Below are positions 9,145 through 16,940 of a stretch of 64,000 bases of DNA, piece by piece. Numbering within the stretch: the stretch's first letter is position 1; each line of letters starts with the position of its first letter. The notes under the pieces are model-generated. The model worked only from the letters and a program-made list of their open reading frames with translations. It had not been told where the DNA came from and ran no database searches. The stretch covers positions 1 through 64,000 of the forward strand of contig NZ_FRCL01000002.1 in the NCBI RefSeq assembly GCF_900142885.1, in the 5' to 3' direction. The DNA is from Flavobacterium xinjiangense (GTDB lineage: Bacteria > Bacteroidota > Bacteroidia > Flavobacteriales > Flavobacteriaceae). The position numbers were made by a program, and so were the translations under genes.

Positions 9145-9210
9145 AGATTGCTAGATTGTTGAATTTTTTGAAAAAGTCTAACAATCTAACAATCTAATAA
9201 TCTAACAATC
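9145..9210. repeat. Inverted array of an AGATTGTT/AACAATCT word in the TPR/DUF4286 spacer
   Basis: The left arm 9145-9161 (AGATTGCTAGATTGTTG) pairs with 9179-9195 at 15 of 17 positions. The right arm continues with two further units to 9210. The element begins 3 bases after the upstream stop and ends 9 bases before the ATG at 9220, so it makes up the entire spacer. Confidence 0.8.
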
Positions 9211-9219
9211 AAAAAAAAA

Positions 9220-9531
9220 ATGATAATATACAACGTTACCACAAACATACATGAAAGCGTTCACGATCAGTGGATGATTTGGATGCAACACAAACACATT
9301 CCTGAAATTCTTGCTACAGGGAAATTCTCATCGGCAAGAATGGTACGGGTTTTAATCGAAGAAGAAATGGGTGGAGTGACTTATTCTGTTCAATATACAA
9401 CGGATAGCAAAGAAACCCTAGAAAAATATTATCAGGAAGATGCACCTGGTTTTCGTGAAGAAGGAGTGAAGTTATTTGGAGACAAAATGCTTGCTTTTAG
9501 AACGGAACTAGAATTGCTTGCGGATTATTAG
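9220..9531 (+). CDS. DUF4286 family protein
   Basis: The 103-residue protein matches the DUF4286 pattern: MIIYNVTTNIHESVHDQW at the start, HKHIPEILATGKF, then a beta-rich YSVQYTT segment and a C-terminal FRTELELL. These small alpha/beta proteins resemble ferredoxin-like dimeric barrel domains and have no known reaction. It is soluble and lacks a signal peptide. The ORF6N cassette begins 2 bases after its stop codon. Confidence 0.88.
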   Translation: MIIYNVTTNIHESVHDQWMIWMQHKHIPEILATGKFSSARMVRVLIEEEMGGVTYSVQYTTDSKETLEKYYQEDAPGFREEGVKLFGDKMLAFRTELELLADY

Positions 9532-9532
9532 A

Positions 9533-9556
9533 GTCATTGCGAGGAACGAAGCAATC
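9533..9556 (+). repeat. Left inverted repeat of the ORF6N cassette
   Basis: The 24 bases read GTCATTGCGAGGAACGAAGC then AATC. The complement of this occurs at 10304-10327 with a single change. Each copy is also partly self-complementary (ATTGC...GCAAT). Confidence 0.85.
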
Positions 9557-9585
9557 ACATTCAGGGTATGGTTTTGAATCAAAAC

Positions 9586-9612
9586 CTTGAAGTCGCAATT
9601 TGCGGTATCAAG
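9586..9612. repeat. Spacer palindrome P1 upstream of the ORF6N gene
   Basis: The outer arms CTTGA/TCAAG and inner arms CGCAA/TTGCG form an interrupted palindrome. The core GTCGCAATTTGCG is shared with P2 at 9634-9664. Confidence 0.7.
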
Positions 9613-9633
9613 TCGGATTGTAAAAATTGAAAT

Positions 9634-9664
9634 AATTGAAGGTCGCAATTTGCGACCTCCAATT
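9634..9664. repeat. Spacer palindrome P2, homologous to a palindrome inside the ORF6N gene
   Basis: A 31-base palindrome with a single mismatched pair has the core AGGTCGCAATTTGCGACCT. It ends 25 bases before the ORF6N ATG. It aligns with the in-gene palindrome P3 (9890-9922) at 26 of 31 positions, and the differences in the stem include compensatory pairs. Confidence 0.85.
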
Positions 9665-9689
9665 ATAAAAAATATAAAAATTTCATTTT

Positions 9690-10220
9690 ATGAACGATAA
9701 AATTTTAATAATTCCGGATGACACCGTTATCAATAAGATTTATTTCATTAGAAATCAAAAAGTAATGCTAGATCGTGATTTGGCAACACTTTATGGGGTT
9801 GAAACAAGGGTTTTAAAGCAAGCTGTACGAAGAAATTTGAATAGATTTCCAGAAGATTTTATGTTTGAATTATCTAAAGCAGAATTTGAGAATTGGAGGT
9901 CACAAATTGTGATCTCCAATTCTGAAAAGATGGGTTTGCGATATGCGCCGATGGCTTTTACGGAACATGGAGTGTTGATGTTATCGAGTGTTTTGAATAG
10001 TGAACAAGCAATTCAAACCAATATTCAGATAATGCGGATATTTACAAAAACAAGGCAACTGCTTTCCGATAATTCGGATTTACGAATTGATTTTGAAATA
10101 ATGAAAAAGAAAATTGAAAATCAGGGAAAAAATATAGAACTCGTTTTTCAATATGTAGATGAACTTATGGAAAAGAAAGAAATCATTCCAGAACGAGAAA
10201 AAATAGGATATAAGAAGTAG
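9690..10220 (+). CDS. ORF6N domain protein
   Basis: The 176-residue protein has the ORF6N DNA-binding domain at residues ~12-95: FIRNQKVMLDRDLATLYGVE, LKQAVRRNLNRFPEDFMF, then WRSQIVIS and YAPMAFTEHGVLMLSSVL. A C-terminal helical, charged segment follows (residues ~115-176, DFEIMKKKIENQGKNIE). ORF6N domains occur in phage and mobile-element proteins and are thought to bind DNA. Residues 67-78 (ENWRSQIVISNS) are encoded by a 33-base near-palindrome. The gene lies alone in the cassette and interrupts what would be a DUF4286-rsmA junction, which suggests transfer. Its own target is unknown. Confidence 0.92.
   Translation: MNDKILIIPDDTVINKIYFIRNQKVMLDRDLATLYGVETRVLKQAVRRNLNRFPEDFMFELSKAEFENWRSQIVISNSEKMGLRYAPMAFTEHGVLMLSSVLNSEQAIQTNIQIMRIFTKTRQLLSDNSDLRIDFEIMKKKIENQGKNIELVFQYVDELMEKKEIIPEREKIGYKK
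9890..9922. repeat. Palindrome P3 inside the ORF6N coding sequence
   Basis: The arms of 16 bases (GAATTGGAGGTCACAA and TTGTGATCTCCAATTC) pair at 15 of 16 positions around a single central base; the one exception is a G-T pair. It lies in frame and encodes the conserved WRSQIV region. It is homologous to the spacer palindrome P2. Confidence 0.9.
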
Positions 10221-10303
10221 TCGCAGTATTGATTTTGCGATAGTTTTCTGAATATTTAATAAAATAAACTTGCGCCTTTGTGCAAAATAAACCTAAAAGA
10301 AGC

Positions 10304-10327
10304 GATTGCTTCGTGCCTCGCAATGAC
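10304..10327 (-). repeat. Right inverted repeat of the ORF6N cassette
   Basis: The sequence GATTGCTTCGTGCCTCGCAA then TGAC is the complement of the left repeat at 23 of 24 positions. It ends 3 bases before the rsmA start codon. Confidence 0.85.
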
Positions 10328-10330
10328 AAT

Positions 10331-11110
10331 ATGGAAAAAGTAAAAGCAAAAAAACACCTCGGACAACATTTCTTGAAAGACGAAAGTATAGCAAAAGATA
10401 TTGCCGATACGTTGAACCTAGAAGGATATGATGATGTATTAGAAATAGGACCAGGAATGGGTGTTTTGACTAAATATTTATTGGACAAACCAATCAATAC
10501 TTACGTTATAGAAATCGATACAGAGTCGGTTACGTATTTAGATGAAAATTACCCGAAATTAAAGGATAAAATTATTTCTAAAGATTTTCTGAGGTATGAT
10601 ATTAATGAAACTTTTGAAGGAAAACAATTCGCTATCATAGGGAATTTCCCGTATAATATTTCGACGCAAATTGTTTTTAGAACATTAGAATATCGCCATC
10701 AAATTCCAGAATTTGCTGGGATGTTCCAGAAAGAAGTGGCGCAGCGCATTTGTGAAAAAAAGGGAACTAAAGCATATGGAATTCTTTCGGTTCTGGTACA
10801 GGCATTTTATGATGCCGAATATTTATTTACAGTCGATGAAAATGTTTTTATTCCGCCACCAAAAGTAAAATCAGGAGTTTTGCGTTTGCGCAGAAAAGAA
10901 GATTATAGCTTGCCTTGCGGCGAAAAATTATTTTTCACAGTGGTAAAAACAGGTTTTCAACAACGCAGAAAGACTTTGCGTAACAGTTTAAAAACCTTAA
11001 ATTTGTCAGATAAACTGAGAGAGGATCCTGTTTTTGATCTTCGACCAGAACAACTAAGTGTAGAACAGTTCATAGAACTTACCCAAAAAATAGAAGCCGA
11101 TGGAGTTTAA
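10331..11110 (+). CDS. rsmA: 16S rRNA dimethyladenosine transferase (KsgA)
   Basis: The 259-residue enzyme dimethylates the two adjacent adenines near the 3' end of 16S rRNA, using S-adenosylmethionine, late in small-subunit assembly. [11 protein letters not shown] is the family's N-terminal motif; [12 protein letters not shown] binds [11 protein letters not shown] is the catalytic motif; [14 protein letters not shown] lies in the linker to the C-terminal helical domain. I place the start at the ATG at 10331. A longer frame from a GTG at 10280 would translate the cassette's inverted repeat and add no family sequence. The gene overlaps mgtE by 11 bases. Confidence 0.97.
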   Translation: MEKVKAKKHLGQHFLKDESIAKDIADTLNLEGYDDVLEIGPGMGVLTKYLLDKPINTYVIEIDTESVTYLDENYPKLKDKIISKDFLRYDINETFEGKQFAIIGNFPYNISTQIVFRTLEYRHQIPEFAGMFQKEVAQRICEKKGTKAYGILSVLVQAFYDAEYLFTVDENVFIPPPKVKSGVLRLRRKEDYSLPCGEKLFFTVVKTGFQQRRKTLRNSLKTLNLSDKLREDPVFDLRPEQLSVEQFIELTQKIEADGV

Positions 11111-12449
11111 AATCAGCAAAGAACTTATTCAGGAATTAGAGCAACTTATTCAAAACAAAAACGACCAGCAACTGGAAGTTTTATTGAATGATATGCACCA
11201 TGCTGATATTGCCGAAATTCTTGACGAGCTTGATTTTGACGAGGCCACTTATATTTTTAAAGTATTAGACAGTGATAAAACAGCAGAAATTCTTCTTGAA
11301 TTAGAAGACGATTTGCGGGAGAATATTTTAGGTAGACTTTCGGCAAAAGAAATCGCTGAAGAGCTGGATGAATTAGAGACAAATGATGCCGCTGACATTA
11401 TTGCGGAACTTTCCAAAGATTTAAAAGCTGAGGTAATATCTGAGCTTCAAGATGTTGAGCATGCCAAGGATATTGTTGATTTACTTCGTTATAAAGAAGA
11501 TACTGCCGGTGGAATCATGCACAAGGAAATGGTTAAGGTCAATGAAAATTGGAATGTCCTTACTTGTGTAAAAGAAATGCGTATTCAGGCCGAAAATATC
11601 TCCAGAGTACATTCTATTTATGTGGTTGATGACGAAAATAGATTGAAAGGGCGTTTGTCGCTCAAAGATTTATTGACCACTTCAACAAAAACACCTATTA
11701 ATGATATTTATATTAGAAAGCTAAACTCGGTAACAGTAGATACCGAAGATATAGAGGTTGCCCGAATCATGCAGAAATACGATTTAGAAGCCATACCTGT
11801 TATTGATGAATTGGGTCGGTTAGTGGGTAGAATCACGATTGATGACATTATCGATGTAATCAAGGACGAAGCCGATAAAGATTACCAATTGGCCGCAGGT
11901 ATTACCCAAGACGTTGAAACGAATGACAGTATTTATGAGCATACCAAAGCACGTTTGCCTTGGTTACTTATGGGAATGCTTATTGAATTAATAGCATCTT
12001 ATGTTATAAAAGGGAATGAAGGGACTTCTCAAAAATTTTACACACTTATTATTTTTATGCCTTTGCTCTCAGCAACAGCTGGAAATATTGGGGTTCAGGC
12101 ATCGGCAATTATTGTTCAAGGTTTGGCAAACGGGACTTTGAAACAGTTTAGTCGTAGTTATTTTAGTAAGGAAATAGCCGTTGCCATGATTTCGGGAACT
12201 ATAATTGCAATGATGGTTTTGGGCTATCATACGTTCATGTACGGACAATTTCAAGTAGGAATGGCTATATCAATATCGATTGTGGTAGTCATTTTATTTG
12301 CAGCAATTTTGGGAACTTTGGTGCCCCTTTTTCTGCATAAAAACAACATTGATCCAGCAATTGCTACAGGGCCATTTATCACAACAACAAACGATGTTTT
12401 TGGGATTATGATTTACTTCGGAATTGCAAATCTGATTTTAGGATTTTAA
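11100..12449 (+). CDS. mgtE: MgtE-type magnesium transporter
   Basis: The 449-residue inner-membrane protein has the MgtE layout: an acidic N-terminal superhelical domain (residues 1-~130, repeated [22 protein letters not shown] units), two CBS domains (~135-255, with [16 protein letters not shown] and [18 protein letters not shown]), then five membrane segments (~285-449). [16 protein letters not shown] is the conserved channel-forming segment. The cytosolic domains sense Mg2+ and close the pore. The start codon lies within the rsmA 3' end, which implies translational coupling. Confidence 0.95.
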   Translation: MEFKISKELIQELEQLIQNKNDQQLEVLLNDMHHADIAEILDELDFDEATYIFKVLDSDKTAEILLELEDDLRENILGRLSAKEIAEELDELETNDAADIIAELSKDLKAEVISELQDVEHAKDIVDLLRYKEDTAGGIMHKEMVKVNENWNVLTCVKEMRIQAENISRVHSIYVVDDENRLKGRLSLKDLLTTSTKTPINDIYIRKLNSVTVDTEDIEVARIMQKYDLEAIPVIDELGRLVGRITIDDIIDVIKDEADKDYQLAAGITQDVETNDSIYEHTKARLPWLLMGMLIELIASYVIKGNEGTSQKFYTLIIFMPLLSATAGNIGVQASAIIVQGLANGTLKQFSRSYFSKEIAVAMISGTIIAMMVLGYHTFMYGQFQVGMAISISIVVVILFAAILGTLVPLFLHKNNIDPAIATGPFITTTNDVFGIMIYFGIANLILGF

Positions 12450-12519
12450 TTTTAGAATAAAAAACCGAATGATTAACCACCATTCGAGCTATTAAATAAC
12501 CACAACAACTAAAAATAAA

Positions 12520-13296
12520 ATGAAAATTCACATAATTGGCGGAGGAAACTTAGGCGTCGCTATTGCAAAAGGGTTGTCGAAATTTTCGCAAGGAAATCAA
12601 ATCACGATAACCAGAAGAAATACAAGCAGTATTCTATATTTAGAACAACTAGGAGTAATCGTTTCTGCAGATAACAAGTATCAAATTCAAGATGCAGATA
12701 TTATTATCCTGACCATAAAGCCGTACCAAGTAGATACTGTTTTGGCAGAAATACTTCCTGTCATTTCTAATAAAGTAATCGCTTCGGCGGTGAGTGGATT
12801 GTCTATTGAAAATTTACAGAATAAGATAGGTGCTTCCAATAGCGCTATCCGAATCATGCCGAATATCGCTTCGCAATTTGGTGCATCGGCAACTTGTATT
12901 GCTTTCCATGAAAAAGACAAAGAGAAAGCGCAAAACGTGGTAGCTCTTTTCCAAGATTTAGGAACAGCTCCTATTATAGACGAGAAATTAATGGATGCAG
13001 CAACGGTTCTTGCGGCCAGCGGAACAGCTTTTGCCTTGCGCTACATTCGTGCTTCGATGCAAGCGGGAATCGAAATAGGATTTGACTGGCAAACTGCATT
13101 AGCTATTTCAGCACAAACCGTAAAAGGAGCTGCCGAAATGATTATGGAAGAACAAATTCACCCAGAACAGTTAATTGACCGTGTAACCACACCACAAGGC
13201 TGCACCATAGCGGGATTGAACGAAATGGAAATGCACGGATTCAGTTCGTCATTGATAAGAGGAATCAAAACTTCTTTGAAACAAATCAAGGGATAA
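12520..13296 (+). CDS. proC: Pyrroline-5-carboxylate reductase
   Basis: The 258-residue enzyme reduces pyrroline-5-carboxylate to proline with NAD(P)H, the last step of proline synthesis. The N-terminal Rossmann motif is IIGGGNLGVAIAKGL. The family signature appears as AASGTAFALRYI with the following AGIEIGFDW, and near the C-terminus as VTTPQGCTIAGLNEME (usually TSPGGTT). RIMPNIASQFG is the conserved central motif. It is somewhat shorter than the ~270-residue norm. It is followed by a strong bidirectional terminator shared with nhaA. Confidence 0.93.
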   Translation: MKIHIIGGGNLGVAIAKGLSKFSQGNQITITRRNTSSILYLEQLGVIVSADNKYQIQDADIIILTIKPYQVDTVLAEILPVISNKVIASAVSGLSIENLQNKIGASNSAIRIMPNIASQFGASATCIAFHEKDKEKAQNVVALFQDLGTAPIIDEKLMDAATVLAASGTAFALRYIRASMQAGIEIGFDWQTALAISAQTVKGAAEMIMEEQIHPEQLIDRVTTPQGCTIAGLNEMEMHGFSSSLIRGIKTSLKQIKG

Positions 13297-13318
13297 TTTC
13301 TTCGATATACTGCTATTT

Positions 13319-13356
13319 AAAAAGCGTTTGATTTTTTAAAATCAAACGCTTTTTTT
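13319..13356. terminator. Bidirectional terminator between proC and nhaA
   Basis: The 15-base arms at 13321-13335 and 13338-13352 (AAAGCGTTTGATTTT and its complement) are perfect and flanked by A-runs and T-runs, between convergent genes. Confidence 0.92.
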
Positions 13357-14527
13357 AAATTATTTCAATCTTTTTTGTTTTTTTAATGGGTTTCTTTAAG
13401 GTTTGTTTCAACCAAAAGAAACCAGCCGTTCCTGCAATAAAAGAAGCAATCAGAATCGCAATTTTAGAATATGTAATTACCTCTTCACCATCATTTTTAA
13501 AAGCAAGCAATGTTATAAATATGGACATTGTAAAACCAATTCCGCCTAGCATTCCTGCGCCAATAAGAGTTTTCCATTTTAAATCTTTGGGCAAAACACA
13601 AATCCCCAGCGTAACGCCTAAAAACGAGAAAAGCCAAATCCCAAGTGGTTTTCCAATAACAAGTCCTGCTATAATTCCTATCGTGTTAGGGTGATTCAAT
13701 CCTTCATGCCAGTTAGAATTTATCGCAATACACGTATTGGCTATCGCAAACAAAGGGAGAATGAAAAACGCAACCGGTTTATGTAAAAAATGTTGAATTT
13801 TATAAGAGGAAGTTTTCTTTCCTCCATCACCAAACGGAATCACAAAAGCCAATAAAACTCCAGTGATAGTAGCATGTACTCCAGAATTAAGCATGAAATA
13901 CCACATGAAAACACCGCCAATTAAATAGGGGAATAAACTGTGAACCTTCATTCGATTCAGAATAAACAAACCTCCAAGAATCCCTATGGCTATAAATAAA
14001 TTTACAAAAGCAATTGTTGAGGTATAGAATATCGCAATTACAATTATGGCGCCTAAATCGTCAATTACCGCTAGGGCAGTCAAGAATACCTTAAGTGATG
14101 TAGGAACGCGATTTCCTAATAATGATAAGATACCAATAGCAAAAGCAATGTCCGTAGCCATAGGAATTCCTGCTCCGTTTTGCGTCAAGGTTCCAAAATT
14201 TAAGGCTAGAAAGATTCCTGCCGGAACAACCATTCCGCCCAAGGCTCCAAAAATAGGTAATGCAGCATTCTTGATGCTGGACAATTCACCTTTGTAAATT
14301 TCGCGTTCCAGTTCTAAACCTATTAACAGGAAAAAGATAGTCATCAGTCCGTCATTAATCCAATGTGTAATTGAATGAGGTCCTAATTGAGTTTCCCAAA
14401 ATGCAATATATTGTGTTTGAATCGGGGAGTTAGCGATACAAAGCGAGAGTATGGTTACAAAAAGTAACAATAGTCCTCCGGCTTTTTCGCTTTCAAAAAA
14501 GGCCTTGAATGTTTTTGTTAATCTCAT
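13355..14527 (-). CDS. nhaA: Na+/H+ antiporter NhaA
   Basis: The 390-residue inner-membrane protein exchanges Na+ (or Li+) for H+ and keeps internal pH and sodium low. Typical NhaA signatures are LMTIFFLLIGLELEREIYKG, MATDIAFAIGILSLLG (discontinuous helix with an Asp) and AVIDDLGAIIVIAIFY, whose paired Asp residues form the ion-binding site. About 11-12 hydrophobic segments span the length. It is single-gene, with its own start ATG at 14527. Confidence 0.97.
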   Translation of the reverse strand: MRLTKTFKAFFESEKAGGLLLLFVTILSLCIANSPIQTQYIAFWETQLGPHSITHWINDGLMTIFFLLIGLELEREIYKGELSSIKNAALPIFGALGGMVVPAGIFLALNFGTLTQNGAGIPMATDIAFAIGILSLLGNRVPTSLKVFLTALAVIDDLGAIIVIAIFYTSTIAFVNLFIAIGILGGLFILNRMKVHSLFPYLIGGVFMWYFMLNSGVHATITGVLLAFVIPFGDGGKKTSSYKIQHFLHKPVAFFILPLFAIANTCIAINSNWHEGLNHPNTIGIIAGLVIGKPLGIWLFSFLGVTLGICVLPKDLKWKTLIGAGMLGGIGFTMSIFITLLAFKNDGEEVITYSKIAILIASFIAGTAGFFWLKQTLKKPIKKTKKIEII

Positions 14528-14649
14528 TTTTGAATTTTATTACTATTGAATTCAGCAGACGTATCTCCAGAATAGAAAGAATGCTAATTTACACATTTGG
14601 GAGCTATTTTTTTGTTAATTTGGGGTATTAAAACTTAGAAATTTTTATT

Positions 14650-15999
14650 ATGGACATCAAAATCCTTCATATTGATAGCAATCATCCTTTACTTTGGAAT
14701 CAATTGCAAAATGCCGGTTTTATAAATCATAGCGATTTCACTTCCTCAAAAGAAGAAATAGAATCCAAAATTCAGGATTATCAAGGAATTGTCATTCGAA
14801 GCCGATTTAAAATTGATAAGGCATTTTTGGACAAAGCCACTAATTTGCAATTTATCGCACGAGTTGGAGCAGGTTTAGAAAGTATCGATTGCGAATATGC
14901 AGAATCTAAAAACATAACGCTTATTGCAGCACCGGAAGGAAACCGAAACGCAGTCGCCGAACATACTTTGGGAATGATATTATCTCTTTTTAATAAGCTA
15001 AATGAAGCCGACAGAGAAATACGATCCGGACATTGGAACAGGGAAAGTAACCGTGGTCATGAACTTGATGGAAAGACCGTTGGGATTATTGGTTACGGAA
15101 ATATGGGAAAATCATTTGCCAAGAAACTGCGAGGTTTTGATGCGGAAGTATTGTGTTATGACATTCAGGCAAATGTAGGAGACAGTAATGCCAAGCAAGT
15201 TTCATTGCAAGAATTTCAGGAAAAAGTAGATGTAGTAAGTCTTCATATTCCGTGGACTTCAGAAACGGATAAAATGGTTGATGCTGATTTTATCAATGGA
15301 TTTGCTAAATCTTTTTGGATTGTAAATACTTCTCGAGGCAAGAATATTGTCACTGCTGATTTGGTTGCTGCCATGGAATCCGGGAAAATATTCGGAGCAG
15401 GTTTAGATGTTTTGGAATATGAGAAATTGTCTTTTGAAACCCTTTTTCACGATAAAAATACGCCAGAAGCTTTTCAGTATTTATTGAAGGCGAAGAATGT
15501 GATTCTTAGTCCTCACATTGCCGGATGGACATTCGAAAGTCACGAACGTTTGGCGCAAGTAATTGTAGATAAGATTAAAGCAAAATATTCTGGTCAAGCC
15601 AAAGTTGCAGAGCCGGAGAAAAGAGCTACAGGAATTGGAGGTTTGTTCTTTAAATCCAAAAACCCAAAAGAATTGGTGGCTTGGTACGGAAAACATTTGG
15701 GCTTAAAAACGGATGATTATGGATCTACTTTTTGGTGGAAAGACAATGATGGAAATGACTGTTCCACACAATGGTCGCCGTTTGCAGATGATACTGTTTA
15801 TTTTGCGCCAAGCGAAAAACAGTTTATGCAAAACTTCAGAGTAAATGATTTAGAGGGGTTGTTAAAAAAATTATCAGATGAGGGTGTAACAATTGTAGGT
15901 GATATGGAGACTTATGAGTATGGGAAGTTTGGCTGGGTTCTGGATAGCGAAGGAAACAAAATAGAACTCTGGGAGCCAATTGATAAAGCATTCCAATAA
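14650..15999 (+). CDS. D-2-hydroxyacid dehydrogenase fused to a C-terminal VOC (glyoxalase-like) domain
   Basis: The 449-residue protein has two parts in one uninterrupted frame. Residues 1-~315 form a D-isomer 2-hydroxyacid dehydrogenase like 3-phosphoglycerate dehydrogenase: Rossmann motif GYGNMG at 148-153 and the catalytic set R229 (NTSRG), E256 (LDVLE) and H289 (SPHIAGW). Residues ~327-446 form a VOC domain: GGLFFKSKNPKELVAWYGKH at its start and WVLDSEGNKIELWEP at its end. The first part should oxidise or reduce a 2-hydroxy/2-oxo acid with NAD(H). The VOC part may act on a related compound or bind a ligand; its substrate is unknown. Confidence 0.88.
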   Translation: MDIKILHIDSNHPLLWNQLQNAGFINHSDFTSSKEEIESKIQDYQGIVIRSRFKIDKAFLDKATNLQFIARVGAGLESIDCEYAESKNITLIAAPEGNRNAVAEHTLGMILSLFNKLNEADREIRSGHWNRESNRGHELDGKTVGIIGYGNMGKSFAKKLRGFDAEVLCYDIQANVGDSNAKQVSLQEFQEKVDVVSLHIPWTSETDKMVDADFINGFAKSFWIVNTSRGKNIVTADLVAAMESGKIFGAGLDVLEYEKLSFETLFHDKNTPEAFQYLLKAKNVILSPHIAGWTFESHERLAQVIVDKIKAKYSGQAKVAEPEKRATGIGGLFFKSKNPKELVAWYGKHLGLKTDDYGSTFWWKDNDGNDCSTQWSPFADDTVYFAPSEKQFMQNFRVNDLEGLLKKLSDEGVTIVGDMETYEYGKFGWVLDSEGNKIELWEPIDKAFQ

Positions 16000-16043
16000 A
16001 ATTTTAAATATTTACTAACTTAAATTTAACCAAACGAACGCAA

Positions 16044-16427
16044 ATGGAAGTAACTGTACAAGAAACTTGGAACACTCCAAGAAAACCTATTCCGGTATTT
16101 AAACTAGATCCGGTATTAGTATTAATTTTCGGATTTTTAACTTGTGGATTGTATTTAATCTATTGGAACATTAAAGTTGCTGAAGTTTTTAATGCAGTTT
16201 CTGAGCGAGAAGTTATCTCGCAACCAATTGCCATTTTTGCAGGTTGTTGTTACCCAGTTAATATTTATTTCTTTTATTTGGCTGGCAGAGACGGACTTCC
16301 TGATGTTTATAGAAGAGCGGGTTCTCCTGAAAAGGATGATACGGTTTTGTTGCTTATTTTAGGTCTTTTCTTTCCAATGATTGCTGCAATGATAGTTCAA
16401 AATGATATTAATAAATTATACAATTAA
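16044..16427 (+). CDS. DUF4234-type membrane protein
   Basis: The product is 127 residues with two to three hydrophobic segments. The first has the DUF4234 signature LIFGFLTCGLYLIYWNIKVA. A second pair surrounds the YPVNIYFFYLAGRDGLPDVY loop and LLLILGLFFPMIAAMI. The function is unknown; the family sits in the inner membrane. The next gene starts inside this one by 26 bases, so the two are translated together. Confidence 0.8.
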   Translation: MEVTVQETWNTPRKPIPVFKLDPVLVLIFGFLTCGLYLIYWNIKVAEVFNAVSEREVISQPIAIFAGCCYPVNIYFFYLAGRDGLPDVYRRAGSPEKDDTVLLLILGLFFPMIAAMIVQNDINKLYN

Positions 16428-16866
16428 TACTAAGGATAAACGTAAGATTTACGGAATCATTGGCGCTACAATAACGCTTATGGTTCCGTTTTTTTTAATG
16501 TTTTTTAATGTGAACAATCATCTTGAAACGGATCAATCTTTGTGTCCTTTCAAAATGATTACAGGATTTCCTTGTCCGGGCTGCGGGATTACAAAATCAT
16601 TGGTTTATTTTTATGAAGGACATTTTTATAAGTCTATTAGCTACCATATATTAGGGCCTCTTGTAATTGTATTTTGCTTAATAGCAATTGTTATATTAAC
16701 TACAGAATTGATTACTAAAAAGGAATATTTTAATGCGGTAATGTATAATCAAAAACTAGCCTGTAGTTTGGGGGTTTTTCTTATAGTTTACCACGTCATA
16801 AGATTGGCTTTCTTTATAAAAAACCATTCGTTAGATTCTATTTTGAAGGAGTCAATCTGGAGGTAA
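16402..16866 (+). CDS. DUF2752-type membrane protein
   Basis: The 154-residue inner-membrane protein has the DUF2752 motif CPFKMITGFPCPGCGITKSL, with three Cys after the first membrane segment, and three predicted membrane helices. The Cys cluster suggests metal or redox binding but no function is known. The ATG at 16402 lies 26 bases inside the DUF4234 gene; no other start precedes the first helix. A strong terminator follows. Confidence 0.85.
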   Translation: MILINYTINTKDKRKIYGIIGATITLMVPFFLMFFNVNNHLETDQSLCPFKMITGFPCPGCGITKSLVYFYEGHFYKSISYHILGPLVIVFCLIAIVILTTELITKKEYFNAVMYNQKLACSLGVFLIVYHVIRLAFFIKNHSLDSILKESIWR

Positions 16867-16876
16867 TTATAAAACT

Positions 16877-16922
16877 TGAAAAATCCCGTCTCGTCCAAAA
16901 AAGACGAGACGGGATTTTTTTA
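16877..16922. terminator. Bidirectional terminator between the DUF2752 gene and olsF
   Basis: The perfect 15-base arms at 16881-16895 and 16903-16917 (AAATCCCGTCTCGTC and complement) are followed by a T-run and preceded by A residues, between convergent genes. The CCCGTCTCG/CGAGAC block recurs in repeat copy 1 at 4836-4856. Confidence 0.93.
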
Positions 16923-16940
16923 TAAATAGGCATTCTGCAT

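Larger units (their letters stand above)
9533..10327 (+). mobile_element. Putative ORF6N gene cassette bounded by 24-base inverted repeats
   Basis: The left end (9533-9556, starting GTCATTGCGAGG) and right end (10304-10327, ending CCTCGCAATGAC) are inverted copies identical at 23 of 24 positions. They enclose two spacer palindromes and an ORF6N gene. The cassette starts 2 bases after the DUF4286 stop and ends 3 bases before the rsmA ATG, so removing it would leave these two genes practically abutting. It carries no transposase. That it moves, or moved, as a unit is inference from this geometry; the end sequence resembles a short repeat that I recall being dispersed in many genomes. Confidence 0.5.

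Noticed and set aside
9145..9210. CRISPR-like array because of regularly repeated AACAATCT words
   Set aside because: The words are too short, there are no spacers of uniform length and no cas genes; the symmetry is that of an inverted array.
12466..12492. CGAATG/CATTCG hairpin between mgtE and proC as a terminator
   Set aside because: The stem is only 6 bases and no T-run follows.
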